Assembly: GCF_028595325.1 (NCBI RefSeq)
Contig: NZ_JAQQXR010000005.1
Span: 62,001-126,000 of the forward strand
DNA: 64,000 bases
Direction: 5' to 3'
From: Janthinobacterium fluminis
GTDB lineage: Bacteria; Pseudomonadota; Gammaproteobacteria; Burkholderiales; Burkholderiaceae_D
The notes under the pieces: generated by a model
Told to the model about the DNA's origin: nothing
Database searches by the model: none
Seen by the model: only the letters and a program-made list of their open reading frames with translations
In this document: in pieces, positions 17,807 to 26,530 of the stretch
Layout: each line of letters begins with the position of its first letter
How positions within the stretch are numbered: position 1 is the first letter of the stretch
Program-made: the position numbers and the translations under genes

Positions 17807-19363
17807 ATGAGCATCAAACGCAAGATATGGGCACTACCGGTCATCTCGACCATCATCTTCGGCCTGGGTCTTGCGGGCAGCGCTTATCTGGCCACTTCCG
17901 CGCTGGACTCGATCCGCACCACGGAAAGCGTCGACTACCCGGTGCTGGACACGGCCAAGTCGCTGACGCTGGACATCGGCGCGGTCGGCGACGGCCTGCG
18001 CGACGCCGTCAGCGAGGGCGACAAGAACCGCGTCGGCCAGGTCGGCGAGCAGGCCAACAAGCTGCGCGCCAAGCTGGCCAAGTTCGGCGAGATCCCCGGC
18101 CAGCGCGAGGCGGGCGCGCGCCTGGGCAAGGAATTCGACGCCTACTACGCGCCGGCGCTGAGCGCGGCGCGCATCATGCTGGAACTGGAGCAGGGCGACC
18201 CGCAGGCGACGGTGGCGCGCATGCAGGCGGCGCTGACGGTGCTCAACGCCGACCTGGCAAAAACCAACGAGGCGGCGCAGCAGCAGTTCAAGGCCGGCAT
18301 CGCCCGCAGCGAGGCCAGCGTGCGCAACGTGCTCACCACCAGCATCCTGGTGGCGCTGGTGGTCATCGTCAGCCTGGCGCTGGTGTCCTATTTCGTCGTC
18401 CAGGCCATCTGGCAGCAGCTCGGCGGCGAGCCGGAGTACGCGCGCGAAATCGCCCGCGCCGTCGCCGACGGCGACCTGTCGATGGACATCGCGACCGATC
18501 CGAAGGACCGCGGCAGCCTGCTGGTGGCGCTGAAGGACATGCGCGACAAGCTGGGCAATATGGTTGCCGAGATCAAGGTGTCGGCCGAAACGATCAAACT
18601 GGCCAGCTCGGAAATCGCCAGCGGCAACGCCGACCTGGCCTCGCGCACGGAATCCCAGGCGGGCAGTCTGGACCAGACGGCGCGCTCGATGGAAAGCCTG
18701 ACCAACACCGTGCGCGAGAACGCCCACAACGCCACCGAGGCGAACGAGCTGGTGGTGACGGCGTCCAACGTCGCCATCAAGGGCGGCAAGGTGGTCAATC
18801 AGGTCGTCACGACGATGGGCGAGATCAACGACTCGGCCAAGAAAATCGTCGACATCATCGGCGTCATCGACAGCATCGCCTTCCAGACCAATATCCTGGC
18901 GCTGAACGCGGCCGTGGAAGCGGCGCGCGCCGGCGAGCAGGGGTGCGGTTTCGCCGTGGTCGCCTCCGAGGTGCGCAACCTGGCGCAGCGCAGCGCCGGC
19001 GCCGCCAAGGAAATCAAGGAACTGATCGGCGACTCGGTGGCCAAGGTCAACGTCGGCTCGCGCCTGGTCGACGAGGCCGGCATGACGATGGGGCAGATCG
19101 TCGACTCGGTGAAGAAGGTGGCTGACATCATGGCCGAGATCAGCGCCGCCAGCCAGGCGCAGAACACCGGCATCGCCAACATCGGCGACGCCATCGGCAG
19201 CATGGACGAGATGACGCAGCAGAATTCGGCGCTGGTCGAACAGGCGTCGGCGGCGGCCGAATCGCTGCGCGAGCAGGCCGACCAGCTCAGCGGCGCGCTG
19301 GCCGTCTTCAAGCTGGAGCGGGGCGCGGCGCGCGCGCCAGGGACGCTGGCGCTGGGCGGCTAA
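17807..19363 (+). CDS. Methyl-accepting chemotaxis protein
   Basis: Transmembrane chemoreceptor of 518 residues. TM1 lies at about residues 9-30, followed by a periplasmic four-helix-bundle sensor (about 35-185), TM2 ([19 protein letters not shown]), a HAMP domain and a long cytoplasmic signalling coiled coil. The conserved hairpin tip contains [20 protein letters not shown]. The ATG at 17807 has AGGAG upstream; an earlier in-frame ATG would add 12 non-homologous residues. No C-terminal CheR-binding pentapeptide is visible. Position after the paa and porin genes suggests an aromatic or organic-acid attractant, which is inference. Confidence 0.93.
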   Translation: MSIKRKIWALPVISTIIFGLGLAGSAYLATSALDSIRTTESVDYPVLDTAKSLTLDIGAVGDGLRDAVSEGDKNRVGQVGEQANKLRAKLAKFGEIPGQREAGARLGKEFDAYYAPALSAARIMLELEQGDPQATVARMQAALTVLNADLAKTNEAAQQQFKAGIARSEASVRNVLTTSILVALVVIVSLALVSYFVVQAIWQQLGGEPEYAREIARAVADGDLSMDIATDPKDRGSLLVALKDMRDKLGNMVAEIKVSAETIKLASSEIASGNADLASRTESQAGSLDQTARSMESLTNTVRENAHNATEANELVVTASNVAIKGGKVVNQVVTTMGEINDSAKKIVDIIGVIDSIAFQTNILALNAAVEAARAGEQGCGFAVVASEVRNLAQRSAGAAKEIKELIGDSVAKVNVGSRLVDEAGMTMGQIVDSVKKVADIMAEISAASQAQNTGIANIGDAIGSMDEMTQQNSALVEQASAAAESLREQADQLSGALAVFKLERGAARAPGTLALGG

Positions 19364-19381
19364 GGCCCGCCCAGCCGGCGC

Positions 19382-19425
19382 AAACAAAAACGGCGGCGCG
19401 CAGACAGCGGCTGCCGTTTTTGTTT
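19382..19425. terminator. Bidirectional rho-independent terminator
   Basis: A perfect 13-bp inverted repeat (AAACAAAAACGGC at 19382-19394 with its complement at 19413-19425) separates the convergent chemoreceptor and M24 peptidase genes. A-run and T-run flank the GC part on both sides, so it can end transcription in both directions. Confidence 0.85.
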
Positions 19426-19445
19426 ATCGCCTTGCCGGCCGCCGC

Positions 19446-20669
19446 CTATTTCTGCAGCCCGAACGGGTCGTCGATGCTGTGGGCCGGCTCGGTGAACCAC
19501 TTCGGCCCCTGCTCCGTCATGTAGAAATGGTCCTCGTGGCGTATGCCGAATTCGCCCGGCACGCAGATCATCGGCTCGTTCGAGAAGCACATGCCGACGT
19601 CCAGCGGCGTGCTGTCGCCGCCGACCAGGTAGGGCCATTCGTGGATGTCGAGGCCGATGCCGTGGCCGGTGCGGTGCGGCAGTCCGGGCAGCGCGTAGCC
19701 GGGGCCGTAGCCGTCCGCCTCCAGCGAGGCCCGCGCCGCGCGGTCGACGTCCTGGCACGGCACGCCCAGTTGCGCGGCGCGGAAGGCGGCCAGTTGCGCC
19801 GCCTTTTCGCTGTTCCACACGGCGCGCTGGCGGGCGCTGGGCTCGCCGAACACATAGGTGCGGGTGATGTCGGAAATGTAGTTCATCAGCTGGCAGCCGG
19901 TGTCGATCAGCACCACGTCGCCGCGCTTGAGCGTCTGCACATAGCTGACGCCGTGCGGGTAGGCGCTGGCCTCGCCGAACAGCACGATGCAGAAATAGGA
20001 GCGCGGCGCGCCGACCTTGCGGTGCGCGCGCTGGATGAACTCCTCCACCTCGACGCTGCTGACGCCCTCGTACAGCATGCTGGCGGTGGCGACGTGCACG
20101 GCCAGCGTCATGTCCTTGACCCTTTGCATCAGCGCGATTTCGGCGGCGGACTTCCTGCTGCGGCAGTGGGCGGTGACGCCGCGGGCGTTTTCCAGCGCGT
20201 AGCCGGCCGCCAGCGGGCGGATGCCGTCGTAGATGAAGAAGGCGGCGCTTTCGCAGATGCCGATGCGCGGCGGCCGCGCCGCGTCGGGCGCGATGCCCAT
20301 GCGCGCCAGCGTGGCGACGAACAGCTGGTAGGGGCTCTCGTGCTCCTGCCAGCAATTGACGCGGCCTTCGACCAGCATGAAGTCGCGCAGCGTGCTCTCC
20401 TCGAACGCCGGGGCGAGGTATTCGAGGGCGCCGCTGGCGGGCAGGATCGCGCCGACCATGCGCTCGCTGGCATACCATTTGGTGCCGGTGAAATAGGTCA
20501 GGTTGGCGCCCGCGTTCAGGTAAATCGCGGCGATGCCCTGTTCGCGCATATAGGCTTGCGCCTTGCCGATGCGTTGAAGGTGTTCGGCCTTGCCGATGGC
20601 GACCATGCCGGCCGTCATGTCCGATAGCGAGGCCAGCGCCTCGTCGATTGATTTTCCGCCTATGCCCAT
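19446..20669 (-). CDS. M24-family metallopeptidase (Xaa-Pro dipeptidase/creatinase type)
   Basis: Cytoplasmic pita-bread-fold hydrolase of 407 residues. A creatinase-like N-terminal domain is followed by the M24 catalytic domain, whose metal ligands are visible in order: VLIDTGCQ (Asp), YISDITRTY (Asp), TGHGIGLDIHE (His), SNEPMI (Glu) and HEDHFY (Glu). The complete ligand set supports an active aminopeptidase P or Xaa-Pro dipeptidase. The start at 20669 has a strong AGGAGG site; an upstream extension would run towards the 20761 palindrome. The exact substrate is unknown. Confidence 0.88.
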   Translation of the reverse strand: MGIGGKSIDEALASLSDMTAGMVAIGKAEHLQRIGKAQAYMREQGIAAIYLNAGANLTYFTGTKWYASERMVGAILPASGALEYLAPAFEESTLRDFMLVEGRVNCWQEHESPYQLFVATLARMGIAPDAARPPRIGICESAAFFIYDGIRPLAAGYALENARGVTAHCRSRKSAAEIALMQRVKDMTLAVHVATASMLYEGVSSVEVEEFIQRAHRKVGAPRSYFCIVLFGEASAYPHGVSYVQTLKRGDVVLIDTGCQLMNYISDITRTYVFGEPSARQRAVWNSEKAAQLAAFRAAQLGVPCQDVDRAARASLEADGYGPGYALPGLPHRTGHGIGLDIHEWPYLVGGDSTPLDVGMCFSNEPMICVPGEFGIRHEDHFYMTEQGPKWFTEPAHSIDDPFGLQK

Positions 20670-20760
20670 GCCGCCTCCTGTGAATGTGGGCGCGATGATA
20701 GCAGCTCGCGGCGGCGCCGGCTTGTGGTTTCGGCGGCCCGCGCGCGCCGATTTCTCCATA

Positions 20761-20814
20761 GGGGACAGACCACGATTTCCGGGAAATATTTCCCGGAAAT
20801 CGTGGTCTGTCCCC
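20761..20814. repeat. Perfect 54-bp palindrome with GGGGACAG ends (REP-like)
   Basis: The left 27 bases (starting GGGGACAGACCACG) are the exact reverse complement of the right 27. It begins 7 bp beyond the stop codon of the last secretion-operon gene, between that operon and the M24 gene. The GGGG(A/T)CAG core recurs at 37668-37791 and 56600-56641. It could work as a transcript-end structure or be a dispersed palindromic repeat. Confidence 0.9.
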
Positions 20815-20820
20815 GGCTGT

Positions 20821-21312
20821 TCACGGCGCGCCGCCCGGCTGCGCCGTGAACAGCTCGGGCGGGTAGGTGAAGAGCCAGTCGGCGTAGCGTTTTTTGTGGC
20901 GCAGGCCGTCGTCGTCGTCGTCGAAGTTGTCCTGTTTGATCGGCGTGCGCCCCGACAGCGAGCGCACGCCGACGATGCGCCCTTGCTGCATCACCAGCCC
21001 CCATTCGGCCTGGCCGGTGGTCGGGTCGGTGTAGAGCCGGCGCAGGTGGCGCTTCGGGTTCGGGAAGCGCGGGTCTTTCAGCAGTTCCTCCAGCGTCTGC
21101 GGGTATTGGTGCTGGCCGTTGGCGCCGTTGATTTCGAAGTAGCGGCCGATGGCGCGGCGGAATTCGTGGCCGATGAAGATCAGTTCGCGTTCCTGGTCGC
21201 GCCGCGCGGCGGTGGCGTACAGGTCGGCGCCGATGGCCAGGCCGGCGCCCATCAGGGCCACCAGGGCCAGCGTCCACAGGTAGGCGAAGCCGCCCGCGCG
21301 CCGCCGCGCCAT
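20821..21312 (-). CDS. Atypical pseudopilin lacking Glu+5
   Basis: Protein of 163 residues with a short basic leader (MARRRAGG), then F at +1 and a hydrophobic helix FAYLWTLALVALMGAGLAIG, so it looks like a type IV prepilin-like subunit. Position +5 is Trp where major pilins and pseudopilins have Glu; loss of this Glu is known for GspK-type tip subunits. The soluble part contains QTLEELLKDPRFPNPKRHLR and an Asp-rich stretch (DNFDDDDDG) that could bind calcium. It is the last gene of the secretion operon, 1 bp after the preceding pseudopilin gene. Confidence 0.75.
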   Translation of the reverse strand: MARRRAGGFAYLWTLALVALMGAGLAIGADLYATAARRDQERELIFIGHEFRRAIGRYFEINGANGQHQYPQTLEELLKDPRFPNPKRHLRRLYTDPTTGQAEWGLVMQQGRIVGVRSLSGRTPIKQDNFDDDDDGLRHKKRYADWLFTYPPELFTAQPGGAP

Positions 21313-21313
21313 C

Positions 21314-21706
21314 TCAGAGTTGCCCGTATGGGGTGCCGTCGCGCGCCTTGCCCTTGGCGCCGCTGCGGATGTCGGCCACGCCCGGTTTGTCGCTGTCGGG
21401 CGAGGCCAGCAGTTGCCAGGTGTTGGCCGACTCCGTCACCGGGTCCACCGGCACGGCGCGGAAGTAGCGCTGCGTGACCAGGTCGGCCAGCGCCGGCGGG
21501 TATTCGCCCTTGTCGGCGTAGAATTTGTCGATGCCGCCGCGCAGTAGCCTGAGGTTTTCCTTGAGCGCGATTTCCTTGGATTTTTCCACCGAGCCGAAGT
21601 AGCGCGGCAGGGCGATCGTCAGCAGCAGGGCGATGATGGCCAGCACGACCAGCAGTTCGACCAGGGTGAAGCCGCCGCGCGGTTTGTGTCGCATCGGTTT
21701 CACCAT
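21314..21706 (-). CDS. GspG-like pseudopilin
   Basis: Prepilin-like protein of 130 residues with a clear cleavage and assembly motif GFTLVELLVVLAIIALLLT: Gly-1, Phe+1 and Glu+5 are all present. The soluble domain has the GspG-like features FYADKGEYPPALADL and VPVDPVT and is short, as in major pseudopilins. The ATG at 21706 overlaps the end of the preceding gene by 7 bp (ATGGTGA); an ATG at 21694 (MRHKPRGG) is an alternative start. Probably the major pseudopilus subunit. Confidence 0.85.
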   Translation of the reverse strand: MVKPMRHKPRGGFTLVELLVVLAIIALLLTIALPRYFGSVEKSKEIALKENLRLLRGGIDKFYADKGEYPPALADLVTQRYFRAVPVDPVTESANTWQLLASPDSDKPGVADIRSGAKGKARDGTPYGQL

Positions 21707-22170
21707 TGTTTCAGCGGCACGCCGTTCAGGCCCACCAGCTGCGAGCGCGAGGCGACGTCGAACACGTCCTCTCCTTCGCTGGGGTTGTCGGGCGGCGAGG
21801 CGTAGGCGCGCCTGGCCCAGGTTTCGGCCGCGCTGCCCTCGTTCGGCTGGAAGGGGTCGCGTGGCAGCTTGCGCAGGAAGTAGATGTTTTGCTTTTTCGC
21901 GCTGCGCTGGTCCGGCACGCCCTCCACCAGTTCGTCGAGTTTTTTCGGGTAGCCGGAGGCGCCTATGCCCAGCTTGATGCGGCCATTGTCGGCGGCGCGC
22001 TTGTAGGCGTCGAGCGCCTCGCGGATCTGTATCAGCGCGTTGCGCAGCTCGCGCTCGCGCTCGCGCTGCAGCGCCACCTGGGCCAGCGGCGCCGCCACCA
22101 GCGCCAGCGTGGCCATGATCGCCAGCGTGATCATCAGTTCGATGAAGGTGAAGCCGCGCCGGCGTTTCAC
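21700..22170 (-). CDS. Second GspG/GspH-like pseudopilin
   Basis: Prepilin-like protein of 156 residues starting MKRRRGFTFIELMITLAIM, with Gly-1, Phe+1 and Glu+5. A charged coil (LQRERERELRNALIQIREALDAYKRA) and a C-terminal domain with LPRDPFQP follow, resembling GspG-type proteins but longer. It overlaps the secretin gene by 4 bp (ATGA) and the next pseudopilin by 7 bp. Which of the two Glu+5 pseudopilins is the major one cannot be decided from sequence. Confidence 0.82.
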   Translation of the reverse strand: MKRRRGFTFIELMITLAIMATLALVAAPLAQVALQRERERELRNALIQIREALDAYKRAADNGRIKLGIGASGYPKKLDELVEGVPDQRSAKKQNIYFLRKLPRDPFQPNEGSAAETWARRAYASPPDNPSEGEDVFDVASRSQLVGLNGVPLKQW

Positions 22171-24101
22171 TGGCCGCCCTTCTTGGTCGCTCCCGGCGAC
22201 GCTCCGGGCGCTGCGGTTTTTTCGGCCGGCGCCTGCGCCTGCGCCGGGGCGGGGGTGTCGTCGCCGCCCGTCATCGGCGAGTTGAGGCGCGCCGGCGCCA
22301 CTTCCGGCGGCGCGCCGCCGCCGATGCCGGCCAGCGGCGCGCGCGCGCCCGCCGTGGTTTCCGTGCCGGAGTTGAATTCGGCTGTCAGCAGGTCGGGGCG
22401 GCGGATGCTGCGCACGATGCGCGGCGTGATCGACAGCACGATTTCGCTGCGCGAGGCGTCGTCCTTGCGGCTGCCGAACAGGCGGCCCAGCAGCGGCAGC
22501 TCGCCGACGCCGGGCAGCTTGTAGGCGTTGCTGCGGTCCTCGTCGTTGATCAGGCCGGCCAGCACCTGGTTTTCGCCGTCGCGCAGGCGCAGCACGGTGT
22601 TGGCCGTGCGCGTGCCGATCTGGTAGGCCAGCGTGCCCGATTTGCTGGTGACGTCCTTGACCACGTTGCTCACTTCAAGGTTGATCTTGATGGCCACCTC
22701 GTTGTCGAGGTAGATGTTGGGTTCGACTTCGAGCTTGATGCCGACGTCGACGTAGTTGACGCTGTCCGAGCTGACGCCGTTGTTGGTGGTGACGGTGATG
22801 ACGGGCACGCGGTCGCCGATCAGTATCTTGGCTTTTTCCTTGTTGCGCACGCGGATGCGCGGGTTCGCCAGGAGGTTGCTGTCGGTGTCGGTCTTGTTGG
22901 CGTGGAGGGTGACGTCGCTGATGCCGAGGTTGATGTTTGCGCCGTTGATGCGGCGCAGGTCGGCCACCTTCAGCCCCGTCACGCCGTTCAGGCCGGCGCC
23001 GCTGCCGGCCAGGCTCAGCGCGGCCTTCTCGGGCCAGCGCACGCCCAGTTCCAGCAGGCGCGAGCGCTTCACTTCCAGCACCTCGACTTCCAGCATCACC
23101 TCGGGGTCGGCCAGGTCCTGCACGGCGATCAGGCGCTCGGCCATGCGCAGCATTTCCGGCGTGTCGCGCATCATGATGATGCCGAGGCGCTCGTCGGTGA
23201 CCACGTCCTTGGCCTTGAGCAGGGTCTTGATCGTGAACGAGACGTTTTTCACGTCGGCATTGGCGAGGAAGAAGGAGCGCACCATCAACTGCTGGTAGTC
23301 CTTCACCTTTTGCGGCGTGTTCGGATAGATCGTCACCGACTTCTCGTTGGCCACGCTCTGTTCCAGCTGGTTCGCGCTCAGCAGCAGGCCGATGGCTTCC
23401 TCGATGCTGGTGTCGCGCACGGAGATGGTGGCGCGGATGTTCGGGTCGACCTCCTTGTCGAAGACGAAGTTCAGGCCCGACACCTTGCTGATGAAGTCGA
23501 ACACGGAGCGCAGCGGCGCGTCGCGGAATTCCAGCGTGACGGGTTTGCGGTAGGCGGCCGCCAGCTTGCCGGCGGCGGGGCGTTGTTTCGCCTGCTCGTC
23601 GCCGATGCGGCTTTTCAGGTTCAGGGCCTCGCGCTGGGCCGGCTGCTCCAGCAGCACCAGCCGCAGCATTTCCTGGGCCTGCGCCAGGCTGGCGTCGCCG
23701 CCGCGCTGGTAGGCGGCCTCCGCCTCGGCCACCATCTGCAGGTGGCGGCGCTCCAGCGCCAGCGCCGCCAGGCCTTGCCGGGCGACGCTGTTGCCCGGAT
23801 CGATCGCCAGCGCCTGCTGGTAAGCCTGCTCGGCCTCGGCAAGATTGCCCTGCTGGCGCATGGCGTCGGCGCGGCCGTTGGCGGCGTTCACCAGGCGCAT
23901 CCTGCGGTTCGTCAGCGTGATGCGGAATTGCGCGTTGCCAGGTTCCGCCTGCACGGCCTGTTCCAGTTTGGCCAAGCCCTGCTCAAGCTTGCCCTCGTCG
24001 AGCAGGGCGTTGCCTTCCATGAAGGTCCGATTGCCGGCGCAGGCGCCCAGCAGCGCGCTCAGGGCCAGCAGGCTCAGGCGGGCGATTGCGGTTCGATTCA
24101 A
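22167..24101 (-). CDS. Secretin with N-terminal TPR-like region (GspD/PilQ/MshL type)
   Basis: Outer-membrane secretin lipoprotein of 644 residues. A lipobox (LSALLGAC) ends the signal peptide. Residues about 25-160 form TPR-like helices (LEQGLAKLEQAVQAEPGN; AEQAYQQALAIDPGN). About 190-250 is an STN/N0-like domain (LEFRDAPLRSVFDFISKVSG), followed by one N1-type domain and the secretin core with IGDRVPVITVTT, GTRTANTVLRLRDGENQVLAG and LPGVGELPLLGRLFGS. The TPR-secretin fusion may replace a separate pilotin or anchoring protein. The C-terminal tail is Pro/Ala-rich. Confidence 0.9.
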   Translation of the reverse strand: MNRTAIARLSLLALSALLGACAGNRTFMEGNALLDEGKLEQGLAKLEQAVQAEPGNAQFRITLTNRRMRLVNAANGRADAMRQQGNLAEAEQAYQQALAIDPGNSVARQGLAALALERRHLQMVAEAEAAYQRGGDASLAQAQEMLRLVLLEQPAQREALNLKSRIGDEQAKQRPAAGKLAAAYRKPVTLEFRDAPLRSVFDFISKVSGLNFVFDKEVDPNIRATISVRDTSIEEAIGLLLSANQLEQSVANEKSVTIYPNTPQKVKDYQQLMVRSFFLANADVKNVSFTIKTLLKAKDVVTDERLGIIMMRDTPEMLRMAERLIAVQDLADPEVMLEVEVLEVKRSRLLELGVRWPEKAALSLAGSGAGLNGVTGLKVADLRRINGANINLGISDVTLHANKTDTDSNLLANPRIRVRNKEKAKILIGDRVPVITVTTNNGVSSDSVNYVDVGIKLEVEPNIYLDNEVAIKINLEVSNVVKDVTSKSGTLAYQIGTRTANTVLRLRDGENQVLAGLINDEDRSNAYKLPGVGELPLLGRLFGSRKDDASRSEIVLSITPRIVRSIRRPDLLTAEFNSGTETTAGARAPLAGIGGGAPPEVAPARLNSPMTGGDDTPAPAQAQAPAEKTAAPGASPGATKKGGQ

Positions 24102-24622
24102 TTCATGTCCCCTACGACTAAGGCTTGCTGTTGATTGAGCGGCAGATAGGTGAAGTGCAGCGCGTCGCCGCTGACGCTGTCGAGGATGTAGTGCTCGTCG
24201 ACTTTCTCGCCGACGCGGGCCACCACATTGCGTCCCTGCGCCTGCAGGAAGTAGGCGGCCCGGCCCTCGTCGACGAAGCGGCCGAGGAACTGGAAGGGCA
24301 GCGGCGGCGCGCCCGGCGCGGCGCCGGCGCCTTTCGCGGCCGGCTGGGCGGCGGCCTGGGCCAGCATGATTTTCTTCGGCGTCTCGGGCTGCCAGCTTTG
24401 CTTGGCGAAGACGTTGCCCAGGTCGCTGTCGTCGTGGCGCGGCTCGATGCGCAGGTCGGCGCCGGCCGGCGCGGCGGCGGCCGGCAAAACCGGCGCCGGC
24501 GCGGCCGCCCGCTCGCGCGTGGTGGCGGCGGCCGGCCCGACCACGCCGCCCTCCTCGTCGGGGGCGAAGTAGACGGCCAGCAGGGTGGCCGCGGCGGCCG
24601 CGCCAAGGACGATTTTCCTCAT
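24098..24622 (-). CDS. PilP/GspC-like periplasmic linker
   Basis: Protein of 174 residues with one N-terminal membrane segment (MRKIVLGAAAAATLLAVYFA), a Pro/Ala-rich linker and a small C-terminal domain (FQFLGRFVDEGRAAYFLQAQGR, split by the linker from VARVGEKVDEHYILDSVSG). This order matches PilP or the homology region of GspC, which link the inner platform to the secretin. It overlaps both neighbours by 4 bp, between the PilO-like and secretin genes. Similarity is positional and architectural; primary sequence conservation is weak. Confidence 0.65.
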   Translation of the reverse strand: MRKIVLGAAAAATLLAVYFAPDEEGGVVGPAAATTRERAAAPAPVLPAAAAPAGADLRIEPRHDDSDLGNVFAKQSWQPETPKKIMLAQAAAQPAAKGAGAAPGAPPLPFQFLGRFVDEGRAAYFLQAQGRNVVARVGEKVDEHYILDSVSGDALHFTYLPLNQQQALVVGDMN

Positions 24623-25227
24623 CGCCGCGGCTCCGGCTGTTTGACCAGCAGGACGAACTGGATGCGCGCCTCGACCTCGCCCGCCTCGATCTGCTCGCGC
24701 TTGAACAGCACCGATTCCAGCGTCAGCGTCGGCAGGGTTTGCAGCGCGCCGACGATGAAGCTCTGCACGCCGGCATATTCGGCCTTGACGGGCAGCGTGA
24801 TCTGGTAGCGCAGGAAGCCGGCGTCCTGCTCGCTCTGCGCCTTGTATTCAGCCTTGGCCAGCGTGACGCCGTTTTTCTGCGCGACGCCGACCAGTTCCTT
24901 CAACTGCTCGGGGATGGCGTCGTGCGCAGGCAGGAAGGCGTAGAACGCGGCCACGCCGCCGGCCGCGCCGGCCGCGCCGGCCAGCGGCGCCGGCGCGGCG
25001 GCGGCCTTGCCGGCGGCCGCCAGTTGCGCGCCCAGCGCCCGCTGGCGCGCCTCCAGTTGCGGCGTCTGCTGCAGCGCCAGCGCGGCCAGCGCCAGGCCGG
25101 CGGCGCCGGCGGCGCCGGCCCAGCCGCTGCGGCGCCACAGCCGGCGCGCCTCCCAGGCCAGGCGCGGCCCCAGTTTGCCGGCGGCGCGCGCGGCCGGCAT
25201 GGCGGCCGCGGTTTTTATTGCTGCCAT
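24619..25227 (-). CDS. PilO/GspM-like inner-membrane protein
   Basis: Protein of 202 residues with a single transmembrane helix (AGAAGAAGLALAALALQQ), a short coiled region and a ferredoxin-like C-terminal domain (FLRYQITLPVKAEYAGVQSF ... LPTLTLESVLFKREQ), as in PilO and GspM. It would dimerise with the PilN-like neighbour to form the inner-membrane platform. It overlaps the PilN-like gene by 13 bp and the PilP-like gene by 4 bp. The Ala/Gly-rich middle makes alignment uncertain. Confidence 0.68.
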   Translation of the reverse strand: MAAIKTAAAMPAARAAGKLGPRLAWEARRLWRRSGWAGAAGAAGLALAALALQQTPQLEARQRALGAQLAAAGKAAAAPAPLAGAAGAAGGVAAFYAFLPAHDAIPEQLKELVGVAQKNGVTLAKAEYKAQSEQDAGFLRYQITLPVKAEYAGVQSFIVGALQTLPTLTLESVLFKREQIEAGEVEARIQFVLLVKQPEPRR

Positions 25228-25757
25228 TGGGCCTCCAGTTGAAAACGATAGGGGTGCTCGGGCGCGCCCGTGTGCATCTCATGCTTGAGCAGATACACCG
25301 ACTTGAACAGCGTTTGCTGGTTCAGGAAGGCCAGGTAGTTGAGCATGTCCTGCGCCGTTTCCGCCTCGGCGGCGATCTTCAGGGCGCCGGACGGGCGGCC
25401 GCCCTCGTCGTTGTCGCCGTTCAGGTCCAGCCCCAGCAGCGCGACGCGGACGTCGCGCGGCGCCTGCACCGTCCTGATCAGCCGCGTCACCGGCAGGTTC
25501 AGGCGGCGCACGGCGTCGGCCACCCGTTTCAGCTGCGCGTCCTGTTCGCGCTGCAGCGCCGGCGCCAGCGGCGCCGCCGCCACCTGGCGCGGCTGCGCCT
25601 GCGCCAGTTGCGCCTCCAGGCGGCGCACGGTCTGGGCCTGCGCCAGCCAGTGGCCGGCGGCCGGCAGCAGCGCCAGCGCGCCGGCCGCCAGCAGCGCCAG
25701 GCGCCAGCCGTCGCAGCGGGCCGGGCGGCGGATGAAGTTCAGCTCGCTCAAGCCCAT
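25215..25757 (-). CDS. PilN-like inner-membrane protein
   Basis: Protein of 180 residues beginning MGLSELNFIRRPAR, the short cytoplasmic peptide that in PilN binds PilM. One transmembrane helix (LALLAAGALALLPAAGHWLA), a coiled coil and a ferredoxin-like domain (DVRVALLGLDLNGD ... ALKIAAEAETAQDMLNYLAF) follow. The start at 25757 lies within the end of the PilM/GspL-like gene (10-bp overlap). Gene order M-N-O-P followed by the secretin is that of type IV pilus platforms. Confidence 0.75.
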   Translation of the reverse strand: MGLSELNFIRRPARCDGWRLALLAAGALALLPAAGHWLAQAQTVRRLEAQLAQAQPRQVAAAPLAPALQREQDAQLKRVADAVRRLNLPVTRLIRTVQAPRDVRVALLGLDLNGDNDEGGRPSGALKIAAEAETAQDMLNYLAFLNQQTLFKSVYLLKHEMHTGAPEHPYRFQLEAQWQQ

Positions 25758-26530
25758 GCGGATTGCTCCAGCAGGCCGGCGGCGACGGGGGCGAAGGGCG
25801 CCGCCAGTTCGCCGGCGGGCGCGCCGCTCAGGTCGATGACGGCGACCCGCTCGACGGCGCCCAGCTCGGGCGCGCGCAGGCGCCAGCGCAGCCAGGCCCG
25901 CGCCAGTTCGGCGCGCCAGTCGGCGCCGCTGGCCTGGGCCTGCAGCGCGACGATGCGCCCGCCGCTGACGGCCGCCAGCACCAGGCGGCCCGCCTCGGCC
26001 ACGGCGAAGGCTTGCGGGCGCGTCGCGGCGATGGCGCGCCAGGCCAGCGTCAGCACCGGTTCGATGGCGTCGCAGCGGTGGCCGTGCCCGGCGGCCAGCT
26101 GCCGCAGCGCCTGCGGCAGCGCGGCGTCGACGCCGCACACCAGGCGCGGCTGGCCGTAGGGCGCGTCGTCGCTGCCGATGTCCCAGGCGCGCGCGCCCTC
26201 GCCGTACAGGGCCGCCAACTGGCTGCGCAGATAGTGGCCGGCGCCCGGCTCCGCCAGCAGCGCCTCGCTCCAGGGCGCCAGCGCCATCTGGCACCAGCGG
26301 CTGGCCAGGCTGATTTCCAGGGGCTGGCCGGCGCCGGGCCGGTCCGGCCGGTGCAGCCAGGCGTCCAGGGCCTCCAGCGTCACCTGCCAGTGGCCGTCCG
26401 GATTGTCGACGGCGAGCCGCGCCGCGCTGCCGGGCACGGCGCGGCCGCCGCGCCGCAGCGCCCAGCCGAGCCGCTGCGGCGCCAGGTGCAGGCACAGCAC
26501 CGGCGGGACGAGGCGCTCAATAAGTGACAC
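25748..26530 (-). CDS. PilM/GspL-like cytoplasmic actin-fold protein
   Basis: Protein of 260 residues without membrane segments, whose position before the PilN-like gene suggests the PilM or cytoplasmic GspL role of linking the ATPase to the platform. Segments such as LCLHLAPQRLGWALRRGGR and VAVIDLSGAP are compatible with an actin-like fold, but no PilM nucleotide motif is convincing. It overlaps gspE by 14 bp and the PilN-like gene by 10 bp. It is shorter than PilM (about 350), so a reduced version is likely. Confidence 0.6.
   Translation of the reverse strand: MSLIERLVPPVLCLHLAPQRLGWALRRGGRAVPGSAARLAVDNPDGHWQVTLEALDAWLHRPDRPGAGQPLEISLASRWCQMALAPWSEALLAEPGAGHYLRSQLAALYGEGARAWDIGSDDAPYGQPRLVCGVDAALPQALRQLAAGHGHRCDAIEPVLTLAWRAIAATRPQAFAVAEAGRLVLAAVSGGRIVALQAQASGADWRAELARAWLRWRLRAPELGAVERVAVIDLSGAPAGELAAPFAPVAAGLLEQSAWA

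Noticed and set aside
24098..24622. True GspC
   Set aside because: There is no recognisable PDZ or full HR domain; the gene order PilM-N-O-P fits a PilP-like role better, so only the mixed label is used.
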